NCBI GenBank assembly: GCA_013399115.1
Contig: VXAA01002238.1
Span: forward strand, 119,729-183,728
DNA length: 64,000 bases
Direction of reading: 5' to 3'
Source: Anseranas semipalmata
Taxonomy: Eukaryota; Chordata; Aves; Anseriformes; Anseranatidae
Shown piece by piece: positions 25,001 to 37,220 of this stretch (position 1 is the first letter of the stretch; each line of letters opens with the position of its first letter). The notes beneath the pieces are model-generated. The model had not been told where the DNA came from. It did not search any database and saw only the letters and a list, made by a program, of their open reading frames with translations. The translations under genes were made by a program, and so were the position numbers.

Positions 25001-25971
25001 GGTCACGTCCCGATCGAGCAAATAGGGAGATAACCTCACATCACTGAAAGCTTTAGGCTCCTATTTTCTATTTAAGTGACATGCCAAAGGTCGCTTAGGA
25101 AAGCATCTTTTTGGTAGGCAAATGGGACCTTGTGTCCCATCTCAGACATCAGCTGGTGGGGCTCACAAAACAAATTCTTCATTTTTGTGCATCTAATTTA
25201 CAGTGATTAAATTATGAAATGAAAGTTAAATGCCATGTTGGGCAGTCAGAATATTTGTACAGTCAGATTTTCTGTCAGAGCAGGAATTACTCGTCAGATT
25301 TAAACCAGATCAAAGTAAGGAGGGTGGACTTAACACTCATGATGTTTTAAATAGGAAAAATATATTTTTAATCCCTTTGAGTGATGTATGTACAACTGAA
25401 TTTCTAAAAGTAGACTTTTTTGGACTCATTTGTGAACTTAAAAATCTTTTATGTATTCCTGTTTTAAAAATTACTTGCCTATTTTCCCTGCTTGATACTT
25501 GTATTAGAGATGACTGCAGATGTTAGAAGTTCTTCTATATAGCAATATCTTTATCTTCACAGTATAGTTATAAACCTGGAGCCCTAGTATATCATAAATG
25601 AAAGCAGGCTTTTGCAGTGCTTCTGTAAGGAAATAATTATTTAAATAAAAGCCTGTAAGTAAAGGGAAAGATAAATTCCTGTAAATGTTCTTGAGATGTT
25701 TAAAGTTTGGGGAGTATTTGATTTTTACTGTCTGGCTTTCAAGAGAAGTAAATTTATTTTGAGCCTCATTACTTCCAAGTTTTTATCTGAAGGATTTTTC
25801 CTGCTGGCAGGAAGAGCTGACTTCAGCTTTCAGAACACTGGCTGCTGGTGTAAGGAAGACTCGGTTGTGCAAGGATTGCATGGTGCTACTCGTGCACCTG
25901 AAGTTCCTTTGGCAAATGGTTCTGATATGTTTTATAGCAGCTTCACCACTTTCATCTGTTAGTCTGCAAAG

Positions 25972-26031
25972 GCAAAAAGCAAAACAACAACAACAAAAAC
26001 AAAACAAATAAATAACAAACCAAAAAACCAA
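25972..26031. repeat. A-rich (CAA/CAAA)n low-complexity tract
   Basis: About 60 bp of A-rich sequence built from CAA, CAAA and AAAT units. Simple-sequence DNA. Confidence 0.85.
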
Positions 26032-26261
26032 ATCAGCAGTTGGCAATTCAGTCACATTCCCTGTTAGAAATTCTTCATCCTATTTGCATTTATATTCAAA
26101 ATTGTTCACACCATGACACTAATAAATGGGATCCACAGAGCAGTGTTAGACTAGGCACATCCTCAACACAGTTGTAGTGATTTGGCCTGGGAACATGAGA
26201 GACTCGGTGTCTTGCCTATGGAGCTAGTTTCTAGTTCCTTCAAAATCTGTATTGTCTTCTC

Positions 26262-26291
26262 AAAAAAAAAAAAAAAAAAAAAAGAAAAAAA
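26262..26291. repeat. Poly(A) tract
   Basis: Twenty-two A, one G, then a further A run. No canonical AATAAA lies 10-30 bp upstream and no retrocopy is recognisable before it, so it is listed as a homopolymer only. Confidence 0.9.
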
Positions 26292-29200
26292 TAATCATGT
26301 TGCCAGTTAAAAGATGTGTTAAGCTATTGCGTTGTGTATTGTGTATATGTTCATTTTTACCTTTGAGTGTGGTGTGATGTAATTTTTTCTGTTTTTCCTA
26401 TACATGTATTTCATTTTGTAGGAGTTTAAACCTGATATAGCGACTTATCTTTTAGATCATAAGCTCTGTAATTGTTTTCTGTAAATAATACTGAGCACTG
26501 TGGTAGCTCACCATCTGCCAGCTCTCCAACAGAGAAAAATACTTTGTATTCTCTTAAATTATCCTTTTAGTAGGTTTTATATTCTTTCATTTGCCTCCTC
26601 CTGGAAAGTAATTTCAAGCTGAGGGCTCTGGAGGCCCTGTCTGGACGTTCCTCAGGCTCATGAAGTCCCTCATCGGTAACAGCAGCTCTGAATTTTGAGA
26701 TGTCTTTCTCCTGTGGAAAAATACCTCAAGCACAAACCCAAGTCTGATGATTGTTTGTGATGTCTCCTCTTCAAAGAGAATTCTGAGTAATTCTTCTACA
26801 TTATTGTATACTTTGACTGTAATGAATAAAAGTACAGTAGTCCACGTACTGTTAAGTAATTGCAATAGGTATTGCTTTGAAAATTAACGCCCTTTGGTGT
26901 GTGCCTGAATTTTTTTATTAGTGTCATACAAATACTAAAGCATTATCCTATTAAACCCTGTCTCATTAGGTTCCAGAAGGTATAATTCTGCCTTTTTAGT
27001 TGCCTTCTCTGTTTTTAATGGGATATAATTTAAATGCACCATGTTAATCGTCAAAGAGGTGAGACATTCTACAAATGAGGCTTATATTCAGACTGCACAT
27101 GAACATAAAGTCAACAGAGTCTACGTAAACTTTTTAAAATAAATACTGCCTGGAGTACAGATGTCCCTAAACTTAAAAATCTGTGACAGTCACGCTTAAA
27201 ACTCAACAGTTTAAATAATTTCATTCTACGTTATTTTTCTCACTTCTAGATTTAGTTTCATGGAATTTGTTTTCATCAATTGCCTTGATGCTAGAAAAGC
27301 AAGGAAATTGAACTGTCGTCCTTATGCTAAGGAGAGTTGGAGCCATGTGTAAGTGTGTTGATGACTCTTACCATTTGACCTCTTCAGAGACTCTCCTCAG
27401 TGAGCAGGTAGTGATCATGACAGTGGTAACGCAGTGAGATCATTACACTGCAATAATTTGACTTAAAATACAGCTTTCTTTTCAAGAATGAGAAGAGAAG
27501 CAATTGATAGACAAAAAGCTTTTGATCTCTGTTGGTTATCAGCTGGTATTTGTTTATAGAAAATCATTAGGTATATGCTCAATTAATTTTATATACATAA
27601 AAAGTTGTTGTTTAACCTTTCTCTCGCATGAATCAGCAGGCCACATGCAGTTAGAAATTCTGCATGCTAAGTTTGTCCTTGAAGTAAGTGGTGCTTAGAA
27701 CCCTCTTCTCTTAGGTGGAGGAGTTTATGATAACATTGGATGCTGAGAGAAGATTTAGAGTGAAAGCTGTAGTGGGTAAAGGCTACTTTCATTTCTCTAG
27801 TGTCATCAAAGAATTGAGCAAAGAGACCCGTGACCCTCTTTTTCAGGGCTAGTGGAGAAATTAGTATCTTTTGTGGTTTGGGGTCAACTGTAGAAAAGAA
27901 ATGTTGACTGATCATGTGACACTGTTGATAATTACTACCAGTAGTTATTAAAAGTAACACTGTGCAGTTACTGATTTCCTGAAGCAGAAATGTGTGCATC
28001 TAGAAAGACATGAGAATATAAAGATACTGCAGCAGTCTCTATATTGCTGTGTACTTAAAGGCAGAAAGCAGATATGGTTAACATTGAATGTATGCACCAG
28101 TGCTTTTAAGGTAAACAGTATTACTGAGATATTGCTAATAACCTTACTACTAAGCAATATCACTCAGTAAATACAGAATTCAGCTGAAACTTAGAAGAAA
28201 TGTAGATTTAATTGAGAGAGATGTAGTTTTGTTACCCTAATTAGGTCATGCAACAGCTAAGAGGAAGGTATTTTAAAGTATTTGGTTGCAGAGTAACGTT
28301 AAAAGATATGATTATCTCATTCACATTATTGTTATATTCCTGGTCTCTGTCCTGTGAGGCATCACTGCAAGGAGATTACCAATCCCTTCTTCAAGATTTT
28401 GTCTTGTGCATACTATTAACCCATTATTTTAAAGAACACTGTGCTGCTAAAGATAACATCTTGCAGATGAAATTGTGCTAGACTATCAACTCGTTTTATG
28501 TGAAGTTAGGATGGAATCATGAAAACTCTTAAAGAAAAAAGGGCTGGAGTGCTTGATGTTGTGCTATCACTTAAGATATGAAATGTGGAAGAGAATCCTA
28601 ATTGAGGTGAGGCTGGGAGCAATAATATATGTTTACGTTCTAAAAGATGGCTTCTGAAGTGGGAAGACACAATTTGAGAGAGAGAAAACACATATGCATC
28701 ATCTACCAACATGATCACTACAGGATCATCCCTTCTGGTCCTTCCAAGAAGCATATGGACTGTTCTATTTCTTATTTTGACCAAATCATCCTTTTTAAAT
28801 TTCTTCATCAACATTCCCCGTTGTGCTGATCCAGCTCATTTTTTTCTTATCTGCACTTGCCCACCATGTCCCTCCTTCATGTGCAAATCTCACTGCATCG
28901 TCTGTCTTTTCCTATCTGTCAAACTGGAAGCCTTGCCCACTCATTCCTTATCTCCTATAAACGCTCCATTCTTCCTCCCGTGGTGTTCCTTTTCCTATAA
29001 ATACCTTCCAAGACTAACATTTTAGCTGCTGCGTTTTTTCAACCTTCTTAGCCATTTCTGCTATCGTACCCATAAGGAGTTGAGGGGATGATGGATATGG
29101 TTGGCAATCACGTTACTCTAACAATAAACATTGTGTGTGTAGATGCATTTCTAAGTGCTTTTATCTCCCTGTGCCTGCCTTCTCTCCCCCCGGTGTATTC

Positions 29201-29982
29201 GTTGCGTTCTCAGGCTGCAAACTCTTCAGGGAAGCAGTCTTGTCGTCGTGTTTTTATATGGAACAGTATGTTCTAACCCTAACTGAGGCTAATGTAATGT
29301 AAACACTGTACAAGAATACTTCATTATTATGTAAGATGTTCTGGCTGGTGTGTAGAGGTGTCTCAGCAATAGCTTGAAGTCTGCGTATGATGGCAGCTAG
29401 AGCTGGAATATGGCAAACTGGAGTCTTAAGGAGGCTTTGAGGTCTGTCACAAACGCTCCGTGCCTATAATGCTGAAGGAGAGAAAGATAGGGGCTTAGCA
29501 TGAAAGCGCAGCTTAAAACAGCTTGAATACCCTAATGCTGGTATGTATGTAGAGCATACTTAACCTAGGATATCTTTGTAAAGGTACAAAAATACCTACA
29601 GATGTGCAAAGGAGAAAACCTAATTGATTTTAATGGAAAGACAATATAACAATCCTGAAAAAGGCAGAATTGTCATCTTGGGTTCTCCCTGACAGTTGGC
29701 ACTCTCCACAGCACTGGAAAAAAAATACATTTTGTGTCTTAAATGAGCTTTTGCTACAACTCTTTGACGATAAAGCAAATGTATCCTTACACTGATCCTT
29801 ACAGGGCACGATTTCAGTTTTTTGAGGAATTGCATATAGGACAGCTGTCACCGAGATGAGAGAAAAGCTGTGCTTCAACAGCACGATCAGTGACAAGTGT
29901 CCTGTGCAGTATTTTCCTCCAAAGACGCAGAAGACAGTGTTATCATCACTCTGCCTTGAGGAATGCCAGTGGAAAAAGATAA

Positions 29983-30005
29983 TTAATGATTTTTTTAATC
30001 ATTAA
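29983..30005. repeat. 9-bp perfect hairpin with T loop
   Basis: The arms ttaatgatt and aatcattaa are exact reverse complements around a 5-nt T loop. It is short and AT-rich; the arms contain ATGATT/AATCAT, which resemble homeodomain-type sites. Chance cannot be excluded. Confidence 0.6.
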
Positions 30006-33000
30006 AGCAAGCTATTAAACAACAGGGATTACTGATTTAGTGTTAAGCACGGACTTTTTCTCCACTTCACCATACTCCTGGAAGTTTTCATTGAGAGTTT
30101 AACACGTGCTTTGATGAAATGTGTGTTAGAGGGCAGAGCTTCGGTCAGTGGTGAATACCTGGCTCTTCCAGAGAGCTGGTCTAGCTCTGCTGGTACACAA
30201 GTGCCGAAGTGGTTCTTGTCTCGGTGTCAGGAACTTGTGATCAAACCTGCTGTCAGATCCTGAAGCTTGGAAAACACTGAACTGACCGGTAGGGTCACAG
30301 GTATTGAATTTAAGAGAAAAATACTTAATCAGTAGCCATCTTTTCAGGGAACAGCAGTGTATATAGCTTTGTGTTTTAAAATAGGAGGCACAGCTATCTA
30401 CCATGTTGGTTTTCCTGGTTACTACATAATAGTTTATATATTGTTTTTCAAATTCAGTAGAAGGTCGCTGGTTTTTAGCCATCACAACAATGCTGCAGTG
30501 TAACAAAGCTATTTGAGAAAATGAGCTCAGCCTGATAAGTTGCCATCTGAATTGATAATACTTGCTTTGTTTTTAATCCATATTTATGATTTATCTTCAG
30601 ACTTCTACTGTAGGCTTGATCTTCATCTCCGGTGTTTGTATATTCAGATTTTGGCAGAAGTGCCTCTGTAATTTCGTACTGCTGTCGCTACGTAATCTGG
30701 GCTGTCTTTGAGGAAAGAAAACACTTTTAAAATTCTTGTATTAATTGTGTTCCTGCACAATATAAGGGAAACCAGTAGTCCAAAACATGTTTTCTCTGAG
30801 GGGAGAAACCTCAAAAGAGGTTAATATGCTGCTTGAAGCATACAGATAATCTGTTTAGAGTACAAAAACAGTCTGAGGACAAGGCAAAATAAAAAAAAAA
30901 ATCTTGACATGATTTAAGAACACGTACTTACAATTGAGTAAGGGAAGGCTGGTAAAGGCCTGCCGGAGGGCTGACTAATAACACAACGTGTAAGTAATAT
31001 ATGCATATCGCAGGCTTGTTTTGGAATGTGTTAGCAGCTAACGATATGCAGTGTTTTATCTGTCCTTATTTGGCCTGTACATCATTTTAGTCTCGTAATT
31101 GTGTCAATTTTAGCCTAGCCAAAAGATCTTTAACTGACAAAGAGGAGCAAATCTTGGCTGTAAACTTTCAAACCCGTGTTAAGGCAAGATTTGTTAAATT
31201 AGCAGTGATCCAGAATATTTGATTTCGGTGAGCGCTCCAAGCACAATGGCAAGGAGGAAGGGCCTTTTAAAAAGCATACTAATGAAAGCGAGGGCTTTAC
31301 GTGACAAGCATTAGTGAAAACACAGTTTTAACTGAAAGCCCTTGCTTGAGGAGAGGCCTTCAGAACAAAGAAATACAACTCTCAGATGGTACAGAAAACT
31401 CGCCAATATTGCCCTGACTTTGAAACAAAGTAATTGATAAAGGAAACCTTCCTGGCAGAGGCCAAGGTATGCTCTGCCCACCTTGCTTGCATGCTGAAAC
31501 TCTGCAAGTGAGGCCAAATGGTCAAGGCCAATAGGTAAATCGTTAAACTTTAAAGTATGTTGCACTGCTGATATATTTGTAACCTTGTAATGACCAAGAA
31601 TCTCACACCTGCCTGTGCACTCTGCTATTCCAGGCAGTTCTGCAGAACGCTGGTATCCGCAGCTCTGTTGCTTTGCAAAACCATGAATCTAATGAGAATG
31701 AATGAAGGCAACAGAGCTGAAGTTTCTGTTTGTGTTTTTTCCCTGTCTAGATTGTTTGTGACTATTTTTCTCAGCTGACATTTCTGTGCATTCTTCTTTC
31801 AATATTTTGTTGTCTGACTTTTATAAGTGCTTCACTTGTTCTCCTCTGGTACCCTCCCTGATTTATTGTGCCTTTTCGAAGTTTCTTTGAACGTTGTCAA
31901 ATCCAGGTTCTTTTCTTTTTTCAAGGAAGAATAAATGTTAATATGATTGATGGCTTGCCTCTATGTATGGGGATTTATGTATTAGTGTAGTTATATTAGT
32001 ACAGCTACCTGTTACTAACCTTTATCGTACATGGATTGCAGTGAATAATAGCAATTTTAAGAAAATTTTGAACACCTGAGTGACTCCACAGTAAAACAAA
32101 TAAAAACAAAATTCAAATCCATAGCCTTCCCTGTTTCTACTTAATGGAAGGAAAGTGAGTTGATATAATCAATATACGAAGAAGAGTGACATTAAATGAT
32201 ATTTTCATCCCATGTTAAATCTTTACAGGAATTGATACCTAAATAGGGGAAGATTTTATGCCTTGATACAGCTGTCTGAATCCCTGCAAAAAAGATGGGA
32301 TTCACTTGACCTCGTGTGGATGTCTGCAGTGTAGGCATCTGAATCTGATTTGGGTATCCAGACTTATCGGTGGAGAGGCGCTTGGGTGCTTCACCTTGTT
32401 TGGAATTAGATTAACCAGCTAGATGAGATGAACTCTGTCCTGAACGTCTCGTTTCCCTGTCTGCGGCAAAAGGAGCCTACGGTAACTCAGGTAGAAACTA
32501 AAAGGCAGAATTCATTTCACCTAGTTTAAGCTGTCTAAAAGTGATCTAAAATTGTCACCGTGCCTTTTCAGTCAGTGGAACAAGTTACTATAGGAAGGCA
32601 ATTTCTTCTCTTTTTAAGAATAATGCTTATGTCCTCAATAATCTCCATACTGCTCTAGGGGTTTGTACACTACAGATGCCCTAGTGGCTAGAGTTCCTTG
32701 TAGACTGGGCCTCAGACTTATTTCTCTATTAGTAGAGCAGATTTTCATAGAACTCCGACATGGTCAGATGAGCTTTGATATATATAATAAGCACAATTTA
32801 AGATACTACTATCTGAGCTATCTGTTTTGCCATAACAGAGCAGTCAGGTTGGACCGTGTGCCTCAGGGTCAGCTGGCTTATTGTGAGCAGCCTTTGCTCA
32901 GTAATCAGGCAGACTATTTTTATGTTCGTAGGAGGTCAGTAACTTCTGGTAGAGGGCACAATGAATGGCTGGGTTTGGTAGCTTTTGAAACTGTTCCAGC

Positions 33001-34947
33001 TAGGTTTCCAAAAGGACATTTGGACATAGCTAAGTGTAACGCAAACTAATTTAGTCTGTACTTTCTTACATACTGCTTCTGGATCTTGATCCTTGTCTTC
33101 CTCTAGTCATCTTAAATGCTTTCTCAAGCCAATTAGCAAAGGAACAAGGTAAGGACTTGGTTTCTTGAGGGGTAAAGCAAGGCTGAATATTTTATCTCTT
33201 TCAGTCACTTTTCCTGTTTATATTTCTAGGTGAAAATAGACCAGGGCAATGTTAAGTCTTGCTGTCTTTTTATTCTTGTTGGAGGAGTGATTTGGTGACT
33301 CATGTTGATTGGGAGTTTTTCCAACTTTAGCATAGCAATTGGGGGTGTTGCATTTTTTTTTTTTTTTTAAAGCAAACTCTTCTCGCTAGTCTTGTAGTAA
33401 AACAAGCATGAAAAATATCAGCAAAATTAGACAAACATCTGAAAAAGTCCTGTTTTTGAGTTCAAGTTTTGCTTTTTGTGTTTGTGATTCGTTCTGCTGC
33501 CTGATTCACAAATTTTTATAGGCAAAAGCTGAATTTCTAATGTAAAAAAGCAGATGCAACAGGTTCTCTAAATGTGCTTTGTACTCTTAAAAAGATACAA
33601 ATTGTACTCAAGATACCATATTTTCCAGTATGTAAGAACATGGTTTCAAATGTAAGGTGCCGCATACAACTCATGGACCTGCCGCTTTCTCGGCTGCTGC
33701 TGTCCTTGCTTGGCTGCTTGTTGGAGAAGGAGTAATGTGCTGGCTGGGGGGAGTCGTCACCTGCTTACCTCACATCCCTGTTTTGGGAGGAAAGGAAGGA
33801 TGTTGTGTTTTCCAGTACGTATTCTGGTGTATCTTGCAGACAGTATGTAGAAGAGCACGTTAATCTTCCTTAAAATATTTAGAGTGCTCTTGCCTGCCTT
33901 CTCCTAAACAGCCACACATTGGCCCCATTAAGCTGAGCACATTTGCTACGTTCAATGTCTTCCCTTGCAAGCTTTAGTTGTTATCTTTTTTTAGTTTGCT
34001 TTTCTTCCTACACTCTCCTGAGCTTTCTCATCCTTCTTTGCCTACCGTCTTCAGCTATCTATTTTTGCCTTGGCAACATACCTTTTCTCCTTCTCAATAT
34101 TCTTCGCTTGTCCTTCTCCCAAAATTTTTGCTCTGTTTTTCTCCTGCTTGATTTTTCTCTCCACTGAGTAATTTCTGCTGATTTTATTTTGCTTCATGTC
34201 TCCCAATGGTCTCTGTACTCTTTCTTGTCTCTTTTTCTTAATCTGGCTCTTAATTAATATTTGAAGGTAAATTGTTGATTCTTATGACTTAACAAAATAA
34301 TGTTGTTTCAAATTGGCTTGTAAGGGTTGGTTCTTCTGATAACGCTTATTACTTTTTTCCCCATTTTCATGCATATATAAAAATATCTCATTGCGGGTTT
34401 TAAACACCGGGAGCAAATAATGATTATATAAATCTATATTCAAAGTTTCCTATAAACAGGGTGAAATAGTACGTGCATTTGAAAATGCATATAATCTTTG
34501 AAGCATGTTTCCTTCACTGCAAGGGGAGCCAGGATGATCATCGGTAGGCTTTGCCTAGGCTAGACTTGCCAGTCCTGTTGAAACTTGAATTATCTGATTT
34601 TCAAGCGTGCATCTTCTGTGACTGTAAACTTGGATACTTTAGGGAATGGTAAATAGGACAGTGAAACTGGAAGAGAATTTCGATGATTTAACTTTCACTG
34701 CCCTTTCATGAGGTCTTTAATTCAATTTAACATTGTTTTCAACCCCCCCCCTCCATATTTCTAAGAAGGGAAATGCTGTAAGTACAGTACTGGGGGGGAC
34801 TTTTTCTCTGAGGCCTCAGTGATACCTAAAGTAGTTGGTGGAGGATTACCTACAAATTTGCTTTTTCTTCCCGTTTCCTTTTGATTTCTTCAGGAGTCTC
34901 TGTGTTAGTCTAGTTTCTAAACAAAGTTTCCTTTAGTTCTAGTACTG

Positions 34948-34968
34948 TTTTTTTTTTTTTTTTTTTTT
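34948..34968. repeat. Poly(T) tract
   Basis: An uninterrupted run of about 21 T. A nearby C run (34743-34751) and other T runs (33353-33368, 47380-47396, 53625-53643) are similar simple homopolymers. Confidence 0.9.
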
Positions 34969-35087
34969 GTGAAAGACATCATTGACCGTGATGGCAGTCT
35001 GTTCAATATTGTATATTGTTTAAAGTGTTGCTCCACCAGCTGCCAAAATTAGGACTATGTTGTTAAAAATCTTGATTTACAGAGGCT

Positions 35088-35335
35088 TCTTGCCAGCCGA
35101 GGCACTTTGCTCTGCCTATCTGTGCCGGGGATGTATGGGAGTTCTGGCTCTGTGGTTTGCAGGAGAGGAGGCTGGATGTGCACGGACGTGTGCAAGTGAC
35201 AGCGTTGGCTGACTCAGGAGCTGCTAGCCGCCGTGCCCGGAGGAGCTGGTAGGGTCGGAAGACGGGAGGAGGCCAACTGACGTAGTCGTACGCTTTTAGC
35301 GGCATCACTCAGCACCCGCTTCGTGCAACGTAGGA
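35088..35335. other. CpG-dense patch
   Basis: About 15 CpG dinucleotides in 250 bp by eye, clustered from the 'cagccgaggc' segment to 'cttcgtgcaacgtagg', in otherwise CpG-poor AT-rich DNA. It is too short for a classical CpG island but could mark an unmethylated regulatory site or a minor promoter. No convincing open frame belongs to it. Confidence 0.4.
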
Positions 35336-36835
35336 GATGGAAGATAATGAAGGACAGCATGATTAGCTACTGAGTGGTGTCACCACACAGTTGCAGAGTG
35401 GATGGTGATGACTTACCACCTACATCATTGTGTCTTCAGCGCTGAAGAAACTATTTGTAGCCAGCTTTTGGACAAGGCAATGCCAGGTGTCTCATGTGAT
35501 TGCTGAATAAGTAATGGGGAAGTCAGATGGAGGAGGGGAGAGGGTGTAAGAAGAAAGAAGGTGGAGCTAACTTGCAGACCAGCAAAGCACGCTCTGAATT
35601 TTTCATCAGTAATAGCTGATTACGATACAATTTAGAAGAGACTTGTGGGGGGGAAAAAAAAAAAAGGCAGTGGAGATGTAAATTGCCTTACTGATTGTGA
35701 GATCAGATCTCATGTCTGGACAGACCTCTCTGCCTCTTATAAATGCCTCCGTTATTGTGGTTACTTTGAACTCCCTTCTTTCCTATGTAAATATTTTGCA
35801 TCTAGCTGCCAGAATTTTTTCTATAAGATTTTTTTCATTTCTTGTACTTAATCCTTTTCTCAAAGCTTGGAGTGAAAGTTTGGCGGTATTTCTCCAGACT
35901 CCTTTCCAATCATTTGTTGTTGTTGCAAATGTATAATATTGCACCTTTTTTTTTTTTTAATTCAACATCCTGTTTCTCCAAAGAATAGAGTGAAAGCAAA
36001 GCAGGGGGCTATTTTGACATGTACTTGTATGTTTGTGTTGTATGTTTTATGTATAAAGTTACAAATATTCTTGATGGAATTAATTCAAGACTAGAAGGCT
36101 TTCACAGCACTCCCTTAATTGAAAGCACCCCATCTTTTTTCTTTCCATTTTTGAATGTACCATGTTCTTTTCCTATATATGCAATGATAGATAATCAAGA
36201 CATATGTGCTATAACTTCATTCAGACTTTATAAAGATAGACATCTGAAGTTATTTCTGTTCCTTGCCATAAAGAAAATGTAAATCTTTACTTGAAGATTT
36301 TGGGTGATGGCCAAATTAACTGGGTTTAGGGTGTTTAACATTTGTATCACTTCAAATTAATATTGTCTTGTGTTACCACTATGTCCATTCAGAGGATAGG
36401 GAGAAAAAATAGAAAAACTTCCCAGTGTCTTTTCATGCAGCTATGTAAAGCCAGGGCACTGACAATTAGTGTTTGAAAATGGTATTTGTGAGAAGCACAC
36501 CTGGAATATAATTAGAAGGTTCCTCCTTTTGTGACCATTGCATGCATCTTTAAAACTTGTCATCAGTGCAATTTTATTTTCAGTAAGAATTTTCAATTTA
36601 AACTTTTCTGTATTACAGCTTTCTACTAAAAAATGCTGTTTCTAAAGTTTTAAACTTAATATGTAGTTTAAAAAATATCTTTTTGGTTTACTAAAATTGT
36701 GTTTTGAAATAATAAAAAGATGGTATATTAATGGAGAGCCATACTTGTGCTCAGGTATGATTGTTATGGCTTTGCTACTGGGTGTCTGTTACAATAGACT
36801 GATTTCCTTATTTCCTTCTCCGTGCAATGTATTAT

Positions 36836-36903
36836 GTGTTTTTTGTTTTGTTTTGTTTGTTTTGTTTTTCTTTTTTTTGTTTGTTTGTTTTCTGTTTGTT
36901 TTC
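36836..36903. repeat. T-rich (GTTTT)n low-complexity tract
   Basis: About 68 bp of TTTTG/TTTG units ending in TTTTCAG. Because it ends in CAG it looks like a strong splice acceptor, and an open frame of about 95 codons runs across it. No strong donor follows, so I do not call an exon. Confidence 0.85.
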
Positions 36904-37180
36904 AGTCATTGGTAACGGTTATGGTTGCAGGCAAGCAGAAGTTGATCAGACAGGCCCTAATGGAGGATTTCAGTGCCCTTAAAGAGTTTGTATTGGCCAT
37001 CAGTTGTCTTTTCTATGAGAAATTAACTGGAAAGCACGTGCTGAAGGATGACAAACTCCTCAGATATGGAATTCTGAAGTTTGTTGTAATATCGCAAAGG
37101 TTGCTCTGAGGCAAAGCCTCAATATTTCACGTGGTGGTGCCAGTGGTTCCCAGAATCTAGTCCACACAGTGGACGTGGGC

Positions 37181-37220
37181 ACATATATACATATATATAT
37201 ACACATATACATATATATAC
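37181..37220. repeat. (TA)/(CA) microsatellite
   Basis: Alternating TA and CA units (acatatatacatatatatat and so on). Simple-sequence DNA in an otherwise unremarkable stretch. Confidence 0.85.

Larger units (their letters stand above)
16545..36835. other. AT-rich non-coding stretch, no gene seen
   Basis: About 20 kb of AT-rich DNA with no gene I can support and no clear transposon. Open frames reach about 128 codons (32663-33049, plus) but show no domain, no codon bias I can see, and no recognisable product. It holds scattered homopolymers, an AT palindrome near 22.04 kb, a small CpG-richer patch at 23.5-23.8 kb and a CpG-dense patch at 35.1-35.3 kb. The interval 24.3-24.75 kb has enhancer-like AT-rich complexity but no provable element. 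Confidence 0.8.

Noticed and set aside
26100..26291. Poly(A) of 22 as the end of a processed pseudogene
   Set aside because: No AATAAA at the right distance, no recognisable parent coding sequence upstream and no visible target-site duplication.
32663..33049. 128-codon plus-strand frame
   Set aside because: No recognisable motif, no flanking splice or start context that stands out, and no GC bias at third positions.
36822..37109. 95-codon frame after a strong acceptor-like T-rich tract
   Set aside because: The first third is translated low-complexity GTTTT repeat, no good donor follows, and the product is unrecognisable.
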